Below are positions 6,784 to 13,733 of a stretch of 17,447 bases of DNA, one piece after another. Within the stretch, counting starts at the first letter, position 1, and each line of letters starts with the position of its first letter. The position numbers and the translations under genes were made by a program. Under the pieces are notes generated by a model. That model had not been told where the DNA came from. It was given only the letters and a program-made list of their open reading frames with translations, and did no database searches. Source of the stretch: DASQFU01 sp035632955 (GTDB lineage: Bacteria > Eisenbacteria > RBG-16-71-46); NCBI GenBank assembly GCA_035632955.1, contig DASQFU010000207.1, forward strand, positions 1 through 17,447, given 5' to 3'.

Positions 6784-6818
6784 AGAAGGGGTGGGACCGT
6801 GCCGGTCCCACCCCTTCT
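6784..6818. terminator. Perfect 16-bp inverted repeat between convergent genes
   Basis: Bases 6784-6799 pair perfectly with 6803-6818 around a 3-base loop (TGC); the core is GGGGTGGGACC/GGTCCCACCCC. It lies 25 bases after the HU stop and 25 bases after the end of the convergent peptidase gene, so it can serve both strands. The T-tracts are short (CTTC-type on each side). A bidirectional terminator is the simplest reading. Confidence 0.8.
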
Positions 6819-6843
6819 TCCGATACGACTCTGGAGACGCGCG

Positions 6844-7545
6844 CTAGTCGCGGCTGTTCCGGATCAGAATCAGGCGCAGGAGCTGGATTGCGGCCATCGC
6901 CGCCGCCGCGACGTAGGTCAGCGCCGCCGCGTCGAGCACCTTTTTCGCCATCGAGACCTCTTCCGGATGGATCGCGCCGCTGCTCGTGAGCTGCGCGAGC
7001 GCGCGTTTGCTGGCGTCGAATTCCACCGGCAGCGTCACGACCTGGAACACCACCGCCCCCGTGAACAGCAGAATGCCGAGGTCCATCAGCAACGGCGAGA
7101 ACGAGGCGCTGCCGAACAGGATGCCGATGATGAACAACGGAAACGCGAGCATGCTGCCGAAGCTCGCGACCGGCGCCAGCGCCGAGCGGATCTGGAGCGG
7201 GAAGTAGCCTTGCGCATGCTGGAGCACGTGACCGACTTCGTGCGCGCCGACCGCGATCGCGGCAATCGAGCTCTCGCGATAGTTGTGGGTCGAGAGCCGC
7301 ACCTTCTTCACGCGCGGATCGTAGTGATCGCTCAAGACTCCGCCGACTTCCTCGATCGCGACGTCGGTCACTCCGTTGCGCGACATGATCGCAGCGGCCA
7401 TCTCGCGGCCGGTCCGACCGTTGGCCGCGCGAACCTGGGAGTACTTCTTGTACGTGCCCTGGACCTTGAACTGTGCCCAGAAGGCGAAGATCAAAGCCGG
7501 AATGAGCATGAAGAACGTCGGGTCGAAGCCGAACATGAACGGCAT
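6844..7545 (-). CDS. yugP: YugP-type membrane zinc metallopeptidase
   Basis: The 233-residue product belongs to the Zn_peptidase_2 (YugP) family of membrane metalloproteases. HEVGH (102-106) in VGAHEVGHVLQHAQGY supplies two zinc histidines and the catalytic glutamate. The conserved segment TLPVEFDASKRA (171-182) probably provides the third ligand (E176). Hydrophobic helices lie near residues 8-24, 123-143, 152-172 and 208-228, so it is an integral membrane protein. ATG 7545 (minus) is chosen over the first possible start at 7599 because family members begin with this hydrophobic segment and GGAGG lies 11 bases upstream. It is convergent with HU and divergent from the threonine aldolase gene. 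Physiological substrates of this family are not established. Confidence 0.93.
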   Translation of the reverse strand: MPFMFGFDPTFFMLIPALIFAFWAQFKVQGTYKKYSQVRAANGRTGREMAAAIMSRNGVTDVAIEEVGGVLSDHYDPRVKKVRLSTHNYRESSIAAIAVGAHEVGHVLQHAQGYFPLQIRSALAPVASFGSMLAFPLFIIGILFGSASFSPLLMDLGILLFTGAVVFQVVTLPVEFDASKRALAQLTSSGAIHPEEVSMAKKVLDAAALTYVAAAAMAAIQLLRLILIRNSRD

Positions 7546-7758
7546 GGGGCGATCAGCCTCCTCTACTATGTTGCCTGGACTGCAGCGGCTCGCGGGCAAG
7601 GCGACATTCTGCGCCTGGATCGGAGCGTTTCTGGCTCTTACGATGCGGGATCGGGGACCGATATTGTCAGGCTTATGTCAGGCCGCTTTGGTTGGTCTGC
7701 CTCGCGCCGATCCACACTGCGGCTGGTGTAAGTCGCAGGCGCTGGAGGCTGCCGAAGA
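7546..7758. promoter_or_regulatory. Divergent intergenic region with an 11-bp-spaced direct repeat
   Basis: This 213-base gap separates the minus-strand peptidase from the plus-strand threonine aldolase, so it must hold both promoters. The clearest feature is TGTCAGGC twice (7665-7672 and 7676-7683), repeating every 11 bases, about one helical turn, as expected for a dimeric or cooperative regulator. On the minus strand each copy reads GCCTGACA and contains CTGACA, a near-consensus -35 box. No convincing -10 was found in either direction. ATCGG/CCGAT (7650-7654 with 7658-7662) forms a small hairpin beside it. Confidence 0.4.
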
Positions 7759-8835
7759 ATGATCGACTCTCGAATCGTGGATCTGCGTAGCGACACCGTC
7801 ACTCGGCCGACCCCGGCGATGCTGCGGGCCATGGTCGAAGCCGAGGTCGGTGACGACGTTTTCGGCGACGATCCGACGGTCCAGCTTCTCGAGCGGCGGG
7901 TCGCGTCGCTCGCCGGCAAGGACGCCGCGCTGTACGTGCCGAGCGGCACCATGGGCAACCAGATCGGGATTCGTTGCCACACGACGCCCGGCGACGAGGT
8001 GCTGGTCGACAGCGAAGCCCACATCTTTCTCTTCGAGCAGGGTGGGATCGGCGCGAACTCCGGGTGTCTCGCGCATCCGCTGGTGACCGATCGCGACGGC
8101 CTGGCGCCCGACCGGATCGCGGCGTGCGTGCAGGGCGAGGACGAGCACGTGGCGCACGTGCGCCTGCTGTGCCTCGAGAACACGCACAACTTCCATGGCG
8201 GAATCGTGCTCCCGCTCGAGCGCTTGCGCGCGCTCGCGGCGCGCGCACGGGAGCACGGTCTGCGCGTGCACCTCGACGGAGCGCGACTCTGGAACGCGAG
8301 CGTGGCGACCGGGATCCCGATCCGCGAATGGGCCGCGCCGGTGGACACGGTGATGATGTGCTTCTCGAAAGGACTCGGCGCACCGATCGGCTCGATCCTG
8401 ACCGGCGACGCGGACGTAATCCGCGCTGCGCGCCGGCAGCGGAAGCTCTGGGGTGGCGGCATGCGCCAGGTCGGGATTCTGGCGGCGGCGTGCCTCCACG
8501 CACTCGACCATCATATCGAGCGCCTGGCCGATGATCACAGCCGTGCCCGCGCCCTGGCCCAAGGCTTCCGCGTCGCGCCGGGCGTCGCGGTCGACGAGCC
8601 CGAGACCAACATCGTGCTGGTGCGGCTCGAGCATCCGGCGCTCGATCCCGAGGCGGTGGTCCAAGCCCTCGAAACGCGCGGCGTGCGACTGACCGAGTTC
8701 GGCCACCAGCGGTTGCGCGCGATCACGCACCTCGACGTCGACGACGAGGGAATCGCCCGCTCGGTCGACGTCTTCCAGTCGGTGCTCGCCGGCGCGACGG
8801 CCGGTCGGAGCGAGTCGCGACGTCCGCACCACTAG
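7759..8835 (+). CDS. ltaE: Low-specificity threonine aldolase (PLP-dependent)
   Basis: The 358-residue product starts at ATG 7759 with GGAGG (7744-7748) 10 bases upstream. Threonine aldolase cleaves threonine or allo-threonine to glycine and acetaldehyde using PLP in the cytoplasm. Family motifs are in order: N-terminal DLRSDTVTRPT (8-18), VGDDVFGDDPT (30-40), phosphate-binding SGTMGN (62-67), SEAHIF (85-90) with the ring-stacking histidine H88, LENTHNFHGG (139-148), the aspartate loop HLDGARLWNA (171-180) and the PLP lysine K204 in CFSKGLGAPIGS. Length is typical. The last 15 or so residues are a low-complexity tail. The stop overlaps the convergent glycosyltransferase gene. A related aminotransferase-fold lyase is possible, but the motif set fits threonine aldolase. 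Confidence 0.94.
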   Translation: MIDSRIVDLRSDTVTRPTPAMLRAMVEAEVGDDVFGDDPTVQLLERRVASLAGKDAALYVPSGTMGNQIGIRCHTTPGDEVLVDSEAHIFLFEQGGIGANSGCLAHPLVTDRDGLAPDRIAACVQGEDEHVAHVRLLCLENTHNFHGGIVLPLERLRALAARAREHGLRVHLDGARLWNASVATGIPIREWAAPVDTVMMCFSKGLGAPIGSILTGDADVIRAARRQRKLWGGGMRQVGILAAACLHALDHHIERLADDHSRARALAQGFRVAPGVAVDEPETNIVLVRLEHPALDPEAVVQALETRGVRLTEFGHQRLRAITHLDVDDEGIARSVDVFQSVLAGATAGRSESRRPHH

Positions 8836-10793
8836 GGGGTCGGCAGTGCCCCGGAGAGACGCGCGCGCGCACGCGCCGCGGTATGCCGATCACCGGAGCG
8901 CTCGGCCAGCTCGAGCGCCCGAGCAAAAGCCGCGCGTGCTTCCGCGGTTCGGCCTTGGCGCAGGGCAACCTCTCCGGTCAGCAACCAGCCGAGCGCGAGC
9001 GCAGGCTGAGCGCGCGTGATCGCGGCGGCGCGTCGAGCGGCATCGTCGAGTCGGCCCGAATCGAGCGCTTCGGCGCTCAGCAGCAACAGGGATGGCCACG
9101 GGGCTTCGTCTCCCAACCCCAAGTCGTGGGCGCGCGCGACGTGCAGGCGGTGCCGCACGGGGTCGCGGAGCCACTCGGGTTCGCGCCCGAAATCGGGGCC
9201 GATGCGGTACACGACGCTCGGATGACGCGCGGTGGTGGTCACCACCGAGAGCCCGGGTAAGGTCGCGGTCGTGTCGAGCAAGTACCAGAAGGCCGGTCTG
9301 AGCTTGCCCTCGTACCACGAGAAGTACAGGAACTGCGCGCCTGCCCGGCGGCAATACGCCGCCAAGGTCGACAGCGAATCGACCACCGGAAAGGAGACGG
9401 TGACCAGCCCCGAGTAATAGCCGATGTGCCCCTTGCGTGAGACGACTCGCGCCCCGGCCGGGGCCTCCATGCGCAACGCCCGGCCGGCGGCCAGGACCTC
9501 GATCGGTTGCTGGCTCAGCACGTGGCGCTGGGTGGCGACGCTGGCTGACACCGACAGGGCGAGGGGGACGAGCGCCACCACCCACTTGATCGGCAGCGGC
9601 ACGCCGCGCACCAGCACCGCGAGACGCGGCGAACCCACCGCGACGCCGGCGAGCGACATCCACGCTGGCAGGTAGGCGAGCGCGTAGCGGTCGCTGTAGA
9701 ACACCGGCACCAGCGCCCCGAACAGGAGGGCCCCGCACGCCCAATAGGAGGCAAGCGGTCGCCAGATTCGATCCCGCAGGGCGAACAGCAGTCCGAGCCC
9801 GCACACCGACGCCACCGGCCAGCTCAGCAGAGTGGCGAGATCGAGACGAACGTGCTGGGCCAGGTTCGAAAGCAGACGTCCGGGGTTCAACTTCGCCGGA
9901 ACTCGCGCCGATGCCAGCACCGAATCGCGCGCCGCGGGCGCGAGATCCTGAATGTTCCGACTCGCATCGGGATTGGCGTAGAACGTCGAGTAAGTCGCCA
10001 GCAGGTGCTGGCCCGGCAGGTACCCGCGACTCAGAGAGAACGCGAGCCACGGGAGCGTCAGCGCCGCGAAGCCGCCGAGAAAAAGACCGATGGCGCGGCG
10101 GCGGGAGAGGCCGGCCGGACGGTCGAGCAGCGCATAGCACGCGATCGCCGCGGGCACCAAGACGCTGGCGCTGTAGCGGGTGAACGTACTGAGCGCGGCC
10201 AACACACCGGCCACCATGGGAGCGCGGCGATCGCGCCCGGCCGCCAGCACGAGCATGCATCCGGACTGCAGCGCGACCGCCAGGGCGTCGGTGGTCGCCG
10301 AGAAGCCGTAGCGAAAGAACACGGGATTGGCTGCCAGGAACAGCACCGCCCACAGTCCGACGGCAGGTCCGACACGGCGTGCGAGCAGCACGAACGTGAA
10401 CGCCATGGTGGCCGTCGAGCAGGCCACCGAGAGCAGCTTGGCGACCGTGAAGAGGTCGAAGAACGGCAGGCCGATCAGCGCGAGCACGAGCTCGTAGACC
10501 GGACCGTAGATGCCGTAGCGGTCGGGGTACACATGGCCTCGTTGAAGGAGGCGCGCCCCCTCGACATATCCACCGTAGAAGTCGCTCTCGGTTAGGTAGT
10601 CGCCGATCGGATGGGCGCCGAGTGCGACGGCGAGCAGCGCAACGGTTGCGAGCGCGATCACGCACCAGGCGGCGTTCGCGATCCAGCCGGATTCCGGCGG
10701 GAGCGGGGGTCCGTCGAGCCGCAACGCCGGCGGCCGGGCTGCCGCGCCCGTCCGGATCGGTCTCGAGCGGCGTCTGGGGGACGTGCGGGACAT
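8832..10793 (-). CDS. GT-C (PMT/ArnT-like) membrane glycosyltransferase with C-terminal TPRs
   Basis: The 653-residue product starts at ATG 10793; a GTG directly before it (10796) is an alternative, and no ribosome binding site is seen. After a basic, Pro-rich cytoplasmic start comes a first membrane helix (about 39-60). The loop GDYLTESDFYGGYVEGARLL (65-84) with acidic residues D66, E70 and D72 occupies the place of the catalytic acidic motif in the GT39/PMT superfamily. About ten more hydrophobic helices follow to roughly residue 420. A soluble domain of about 140 residues and two TPR-like units (about 569-598 and 599-635) end the protein. GT-C enzymes move sugars from polyprenyl-phosphate carriers onto lipids or proteins outside the cytoplasm. 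Acceptor and sugar cannot be inferred. No polysaccharide cluster surrounds it. It is convergent with ltaE, with stops overlapping by 4 bases. Confidence 0.85.
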   Translation of the reverse strand: MSRTSPRRRSRPIRTGAAARPPALRLDGPPLPPESGWIANAAWCVIALATVALLAVALGAHPIGDYLTESDFYGGYVEGARLLQRGHVYPDRYGIYGPVYELVLALIGLPFFDLFTVAKLLSVACSTATMAFTFVLLARRVGPAVGLWAVLFLAANPVFFRYGFSATTDALAVALQSGCMLVLAAGRDRRAPMVAGVLAALSTFTRYSASVLVPAAIACYALLDRPAGLSRRRAIGLFLGGFAALTLPWLAFSLSRGYLPGQHLLATYSTFYANPDASRNIQDLAPAARDSVLASARVPAKLNPGRLLSNLAQHVRLDLATLLSWPVASVCGLGLLFALRDRIWRPLASYWACGALLFGALVPVFYSDRYALAYLPAWMSLAGVAVGSPRLAVLVRGVPLPIKWVVALVPLALSVSASVATQRHVLSQQPIEVLAAGRALRMEAPAGARVVSRKGHIGYYSGLVTVSFPVVDSLSTLAAYCRRAGAQFLYFSWYEGKLRPAFWYLLDTTATLPGLSVVTTTARHPSVVYRIGPDFGREPEWLRDPVRHRLHVARAHDLGLGDEAPWPSLLLLSAEALDSGRLDDAARRAAAITRAQPALALGWLLTGEVALRQGRTAEARAAFARALELAERSGDRHTAARARARLSGALPTP

Positions 10794-10805
10794 CACGATT
10801 TCGCG

Positions 10806-10814
10806 ACGCTAGCA
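10806..10814 (-). promoter_or_regulatory. Candidate extended -10, leaderless, for the glycosyltransferase gene
   Basis: Reading the minus strand, TGC and TAGCGT (10814 down to 10806) form an extended -10. Initiation about 7 bases on, near 10799, would place the RNA 5' end within a few bases of the GTG/ATG start. With no Shine-Dalgarno sequence there, a leaderless mRNA is likely. No good -35 box is visible. Confidence 0.4.
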
Positions 10815-10873
10815 CAAGCCTCGAGGCCCTTCGGATGCGAGTGCGGCGGGAGAACGTGCGTGGGCGGGCGCGG

Positions 10874-10902
10874 TGGACGGACCCCGAAGCGCATGCTAGC
10901 TT
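10874..10902 (+). promoter_or_regulatory. Candidate promoter for the rsmI operon
   Basis: TGGACG (10874-10879), a 17-base spacer and TAGCTT (10897-10902), preceded by TGC (10894-10896). The extended -10 is identical to that of the HU promoter. Transcription would start near 10909, about 60 bases before GTG 10968. Confidence 0.55.
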
Positions 10903-10967
10903 CCCTCGTCCTTTTCGCGGCGGGGTGGCCCGGACTCGATCGGACGAAACGGACGAGAGGATTCGGC

Positions 10968-11693
10968 GTGACGCAAGCCCGCCCCTCCGGCGGCGGAGGG
11001 ACACTGTTCCTGGTGGCGACCCCGATCGGCAACCTCGAGGACATCACGCAGCGCGCGATCCGCACGCTGCGCGAGGTCGATGCCGTGGCCGCCGAGGACA
11101 CGCGGCGCACCCGGCACCTGCTCGACCGTTTTGGCATCGCGGTGCCGGTCATCAGCCTGTTCGAGCACAACGAGCGCGCGCGGATTCCCGGACTCCTGCG
11201 GCGGCTGGCGGACGGAGAATCCCTGGCGGTCGTCACCGATGCCGGCTCTCCGGGGGTTGCGGATCCGGGCTTCCCGCTGGTGCGTGCGGCGATCGCGGCC
11301 GGCGTGCGGGTCGAGAGCGTCCCGGGACCTTCGGCGGTGATCGCGGCGCTGCAGGTGAGCGGACTGCCGACCGACGCGTTCTCGTTCGTCGGGTTCCTGC
11401 CCGTCAAATCGGGCGCGCGCCGGCGCAAGCTCGAGGAGCTCAGCGAGCGGCGCGAGACCTTGATCGCATTCGAGTCGCCGCACCGGATCGCGTCCACGCT
11501 CGCGGACCTCGAAGCGGTGTGGGGCGAGCGCCCGATCGCGCTGGCGCGCGAGCTGACCAAGACCTTCGAGCAGGTGCTGCGCGGCACCGCGGCGGAAGTG
11601 AGCGCCGAGCTCGACGACGAGCGGCGGCGCGGCGAGATGGTTCTGGTGCTGAGTGGCCGCGGGCGCGCGCTGCGCCGCGGCGACGGCGCGTGA
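10968..11693 (+). CDS. rsmI: 16S rRNA (cytidine-1402 2'-O)-methyltransferase RsmI
   Basis: The 241-residue product is an SAM-dependent tetrapyrrole-methylase-fold enzyme that 2'-O-methylates C1402 in the ribosomal decoding centre. GTG 10968 is chosen because GAGAGG (10955-10960) lies 7 bases upstream and homology begins shortly after; the frame is open far upstream but there overlaps the divergent promoter region. Motifs are LFLVATPIGNLEDIT (13-27), AAEDTRRTRHLL (41-52), the SAM-binding VVTDAGSPGVADPG (88-101), VPGPSAVIAAL (118-128), the conserved FVGFLP, and ESPHRI with the family's C-terminal ARELTKTFEQVLRGT. Length is slightly below the usual 270-290 because the C-terminal extension is short. 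It heads a plus-strand run. The next coding frame begins at, or shortly after, its stop. Confidence 0.96.
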   Translation: MTQARPSGGGGTLFLVATPIGNLEDITQRAIRTLREVDAVAAEDTRRTRHLLDRFGIAVPVISLFEHNERARIPGLLRRLADGESLAVVTDAGSPGVADPGFPLVRAAIAAGVRVESVPGPSAVIAALQVSGLPTDAFSFVGFLPVKSGARRRKLEELSERRETLIAFESPHRIASTLADLEAVWGERPIALARELTKTFEQVLRGTAAEVSAELDDERRRGEMVLVLSGRGRALRRGDGA

Positions 11694-11755
11694 GCTCCGG
11701 TATGCCGCAGACCGGCGGCTTTTCGACGGAGGCTCGCGGCAAGGAGCGCGTCCCC

Positions 11756-12415
11756 GTGCCCGTGAAGGAACGCCTGAAACGAGTGGCGCACGCCGCCGTC
11801 GACCCGCTGGTGACGTTGCTCGCGCGGGCCGGTGTCGGCGCCGACGTCCTGACTGTGCTCGGCCTGCTGTTCAGCGCGATCGCGGGCCTGGCGTTCTTCG
11901 AAGGTCTATTCCAGTGGGGCGCGCTGCTGACCGCGGCCGCGGGGGTGTGCGATCTGCTCGACGGACAGGTGGCGCGCCGGCGCGCCGGCCCGTCGCGGTT
12001 CGGCGCGTTTCTCGACTCGACGCTCGATCGGTTCGGCGAGGCGCTGATCCTGGTCGGGATCGCGGGCTTCTATCTCGTCAACCTGCTCGAACGCGTGATG
12101 GACCCCGCGCGGACGCTGGCCGATCTGCAGCGCGGCCTCGAGCCGCGCACCTGGGCGGTCATGGCGTTGACCGCGATGGTGGCTCTGGTCGGCAGCTTCA
12201 TGGTGTCCTACACGCGGGCGCGCGCCGAGGGCCTCGGGCTCGAGTGCAAAGTCGGCTGGTTCGAGCGCCCGGAGCGGCTGGTGCTCCTGATCGTCGCCGG
12301 CGCGTTCGGGGTCGGGCCGGTCATGGCGATTGCGCTGCTCCTGCTCACGGTGCTGTCGTTCCTGACCGCGGCCCACCGCATCGTGCACGTCTGGAGAATC
12401 ACCCGCGACCGCTGA
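11756..12415 (+). CDS. CDP-alcohol phosphatidyltransferase, probable phosphatidylinositol-phosphate synthase
   Basis: The product is a multi-helix membrane enzyme with the complete family signature D66-x2-D69-G70-x2-A73-R74-x8-G83-x3-D87-x3-D91, which binds two metal ions and the CDP-lipid. Later SYTRARAEGLGLECKVG followed by ERPERLVLL resembles archaetidyl- or phosphatidyl-inositol-phosphate synthases. The adjacent inositol-3-phosphate synthase makes the matching alcohol substrate, so CDP-diacylglycerol plus L-myo-inositol 1-phosphate is the likely reaction. The start is uncertain: GTG 11756 has AAGGAG (11741-11746) 9 bases upstream and gives 219 residues. ATG 11702 gives 237. GTG 11690 overlaps the rsmI stop as GTGA, suggesting coupling. 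The extra N-terminus (for example MPQTGGFSTEARGKER) looks unconserved, so 11756 is preferred. Another phospholipid head-group transferase is the alternative. Confidence 0.9.
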   Translation: MPVKERLKRVAHAAVDPLVTLLARAGVGADVLTVLGLLFSAIAGLAFFEGLFQWGALLTAAAGVCDLLDGQVARRRAGPSRFGAFLDSTLDRFGEALILVGIAGFYLVNLLERVMDPARTLADLQRGLEPRTWAVMALTAMVALVGSFMVSYTRARAEGLGLECKVGWFERPERLVLLIVAGAFGVGPVMAIALLLLTVLSFLTAAHRIVHVWRITRDR

Positions 12416-12451
12416 GCCGGCGCGGCGGTTCCAAGGGAGGCAGGTCGGATC

Positions 12452-13699
12452 ATGGGCAAGGTACGAGTCGCGGTCATCGGCGTGGGGAACTGCGCCTCGT
12501 CGTTCGTGCAGGGGCTCCATTACTACCGCAACGCGAAGGAGTCCGAACGCGTGCCGGGGCTCATGCACGTCAAGCTGGGCGGCTATCACGTGCGCGACGT
12601 CGAGATCTCGGCCGCCATCGACATCGACAAGAACAAGGTCGGCAAGGATCTCTCCGAGGCAATCTTCACGTGGCCGAACAACACCTACGCGTTCGCCAAG
12701 GTGCCGCGCACGGGCGTGGTCGTGGAGCGCGGCATGACCCACGACGGTCTCGGCAAGTACCTGTCCAAGATCATTCAAAAGGCGCCGGGCTCGACGGTCG
12801 ACATCGTCAGGCTACTGCGCGAGACGCGCACCGACGTGGTGGTGAACTACCTGCCGGTCGGCTCCGAGGAAGCGACCAAGTGGTACGTCGAGCAGGTGCT
12901 GGAGGCCGGGTGCGGGTTCGTGAACTGTATTCCGGTGTTCATCGCCCGCGAGCAGTACTGGCGGCGGCGCTTCGAGAAGAAAGGCCTGCCCGTGATCGGC
13001 GACGACATCAAGTCGCAGGTCGGCGCGACCATCACGCATCGCGTGCTCGCGAACCTGTTCGTGGACCGTGGGGTGAGGATCGACCGCACGTATCAGCTCA
13101 ACTTCGGAGGCAATACCGACTTCCTCAACATGCTCGAGCGCGAGCGGCTCGAGTCGAAGAAGATCTCCAAGACGTCGGCGGTCACGAGCATCATTCCCTA
13201 CGCCATTCCGGAGGACGATGTCCACGTCGGGCCGAGCGACTACGTGCCGTGGCTCAAGGACCGCAAGTGGTGCCACATCCGGATGGAAGGCACGACGTTT
13301 GGAGACGTTCCGCTCAACCTCGAGCTCAAGCTCGAGGTCTGGGATTCCCCGAACTCCGCCGGGGTCGTGATCGATGCCGTGCGGTGCTGCAAGCTCGGTC
13401 TCGATCACGGGCTCAAGGGCGCGTTGATCGCGCCCTCGGCTTACTTCAAGAAGTCGCCGCCCGAGCAGGTGCCGGACGACCAGGCGCGCGAAATGATCGA
13501 AGCCTTCATCCGTGATCCGCGTGGCGCCCACACCCGCCACGCGTCGGTGACGACCCGCATCGGCGCCTCGGTCAACGGAGCCGGCGCTGGAGCGCCGGCG
13601 CGGCGTGCGAGCCCTGCGGCACGCGCCGGACGCCGGACCAAGCCGGCCGCACGCGGCTCGAAGCGGCGCGCGACCGGCGGTCGCCGGCGCGGGCGTTAG
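12452..13699 (+). CDS. ino1: Inositol-3-phosphate synthase with long basic C-terminal tail
   Basis: The 415-residue product starts at ATG 12452, with AAGGGAGG (12433-12440) 11 bases upstream. It converts glucose 6-phosphate to L-myo-inositol 1-phosphate (1D-myo-inositol 3-phosphate) with catalytic NAD. Visible are the Rossmann loop VRVAVIGVGNCASSFVQGL (4-22), ISAAIDIDKNKVGK, VVNYLPVGSEEATKWY, the phosphate and NAD region VIGDDIKSQVGATITHR, NFGGNTDFLNML with the following lysine-rich active-site segment ESKKISKTSAV, and a C-terminal core ending near AFIRDPRG. It matches the short bacterial and archaeal type of about 365 residues. Residues 369-415 are extra: Ala/Arg/Lys-rich, 15 basic and no acidic residues in 47, like a histone H1 tail. 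The gene follows the CDP-alcohol transferase by 36 bases and presumably supplies its substrate. Confidence 0.95.
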   Translation: MGKVRVAVIGVGNCASSFVQGLHYYRNAKESERVPGLMHVKLGGYHVRDVEISAAIDIDKNKVGKDLSEAIFTWPNNTYAFAKVPRTGVVVERGMTHDGLGKYLSKIIQKAPGSTVDIVRLLRETRTDVVVNYLPVGSEEATKWYVEQVLEAGCGFVNCIPVFIAREQYWRRRFEKKGLPVIGDDIKSQVGATITHRVLANLFVDRGVRIDRTYQLNFGGNTDFLNMLERERLESKKISKTSAVTSIIPYAIPEDDVHVGPSDYVPWLKDRKWCHIRMEGTTFGDVPLNLELKLEVWDSPNSAGVVIDAVRCCKLGLDHGLKGALIAPSAYFKKSPPEQVPDDQAREMIEAFIRDPRGAHTRHASVTTRIGASVNGAGAGAPARRASPAARAGRRTKPAARGSKRRATGGRRRGR

Positions 13700-13733
13700 T
13701 GTTCTGACTCGGGACACTGGGGTTCCCCGGGTC

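Noticed and set aside
6592..7731. Plus-strand open frame of 379 codons spanning HU and the peptidase gene
   Set aside because: It is a shadow of two real genes and runs through the 16-bp hairpin. The product is Arg/Glu/His-rich with no recognisable fold.
8890..11004. Minus-strand open frame of 704 codons overlapping the glycosyltransferase
   Set aside because: It is a different frame from the membrane protein, Arg/Ala/Pro-rich and without the hydrophobic helices.
11653..13515. Plus-strand open frame of 620 codons across the phosphatidyltransferase and ino1 genes
   Set aside because: It is an out-of-frame shadow crossing two genes with clear motifs. The composition is Arg/Gly-rich noise.
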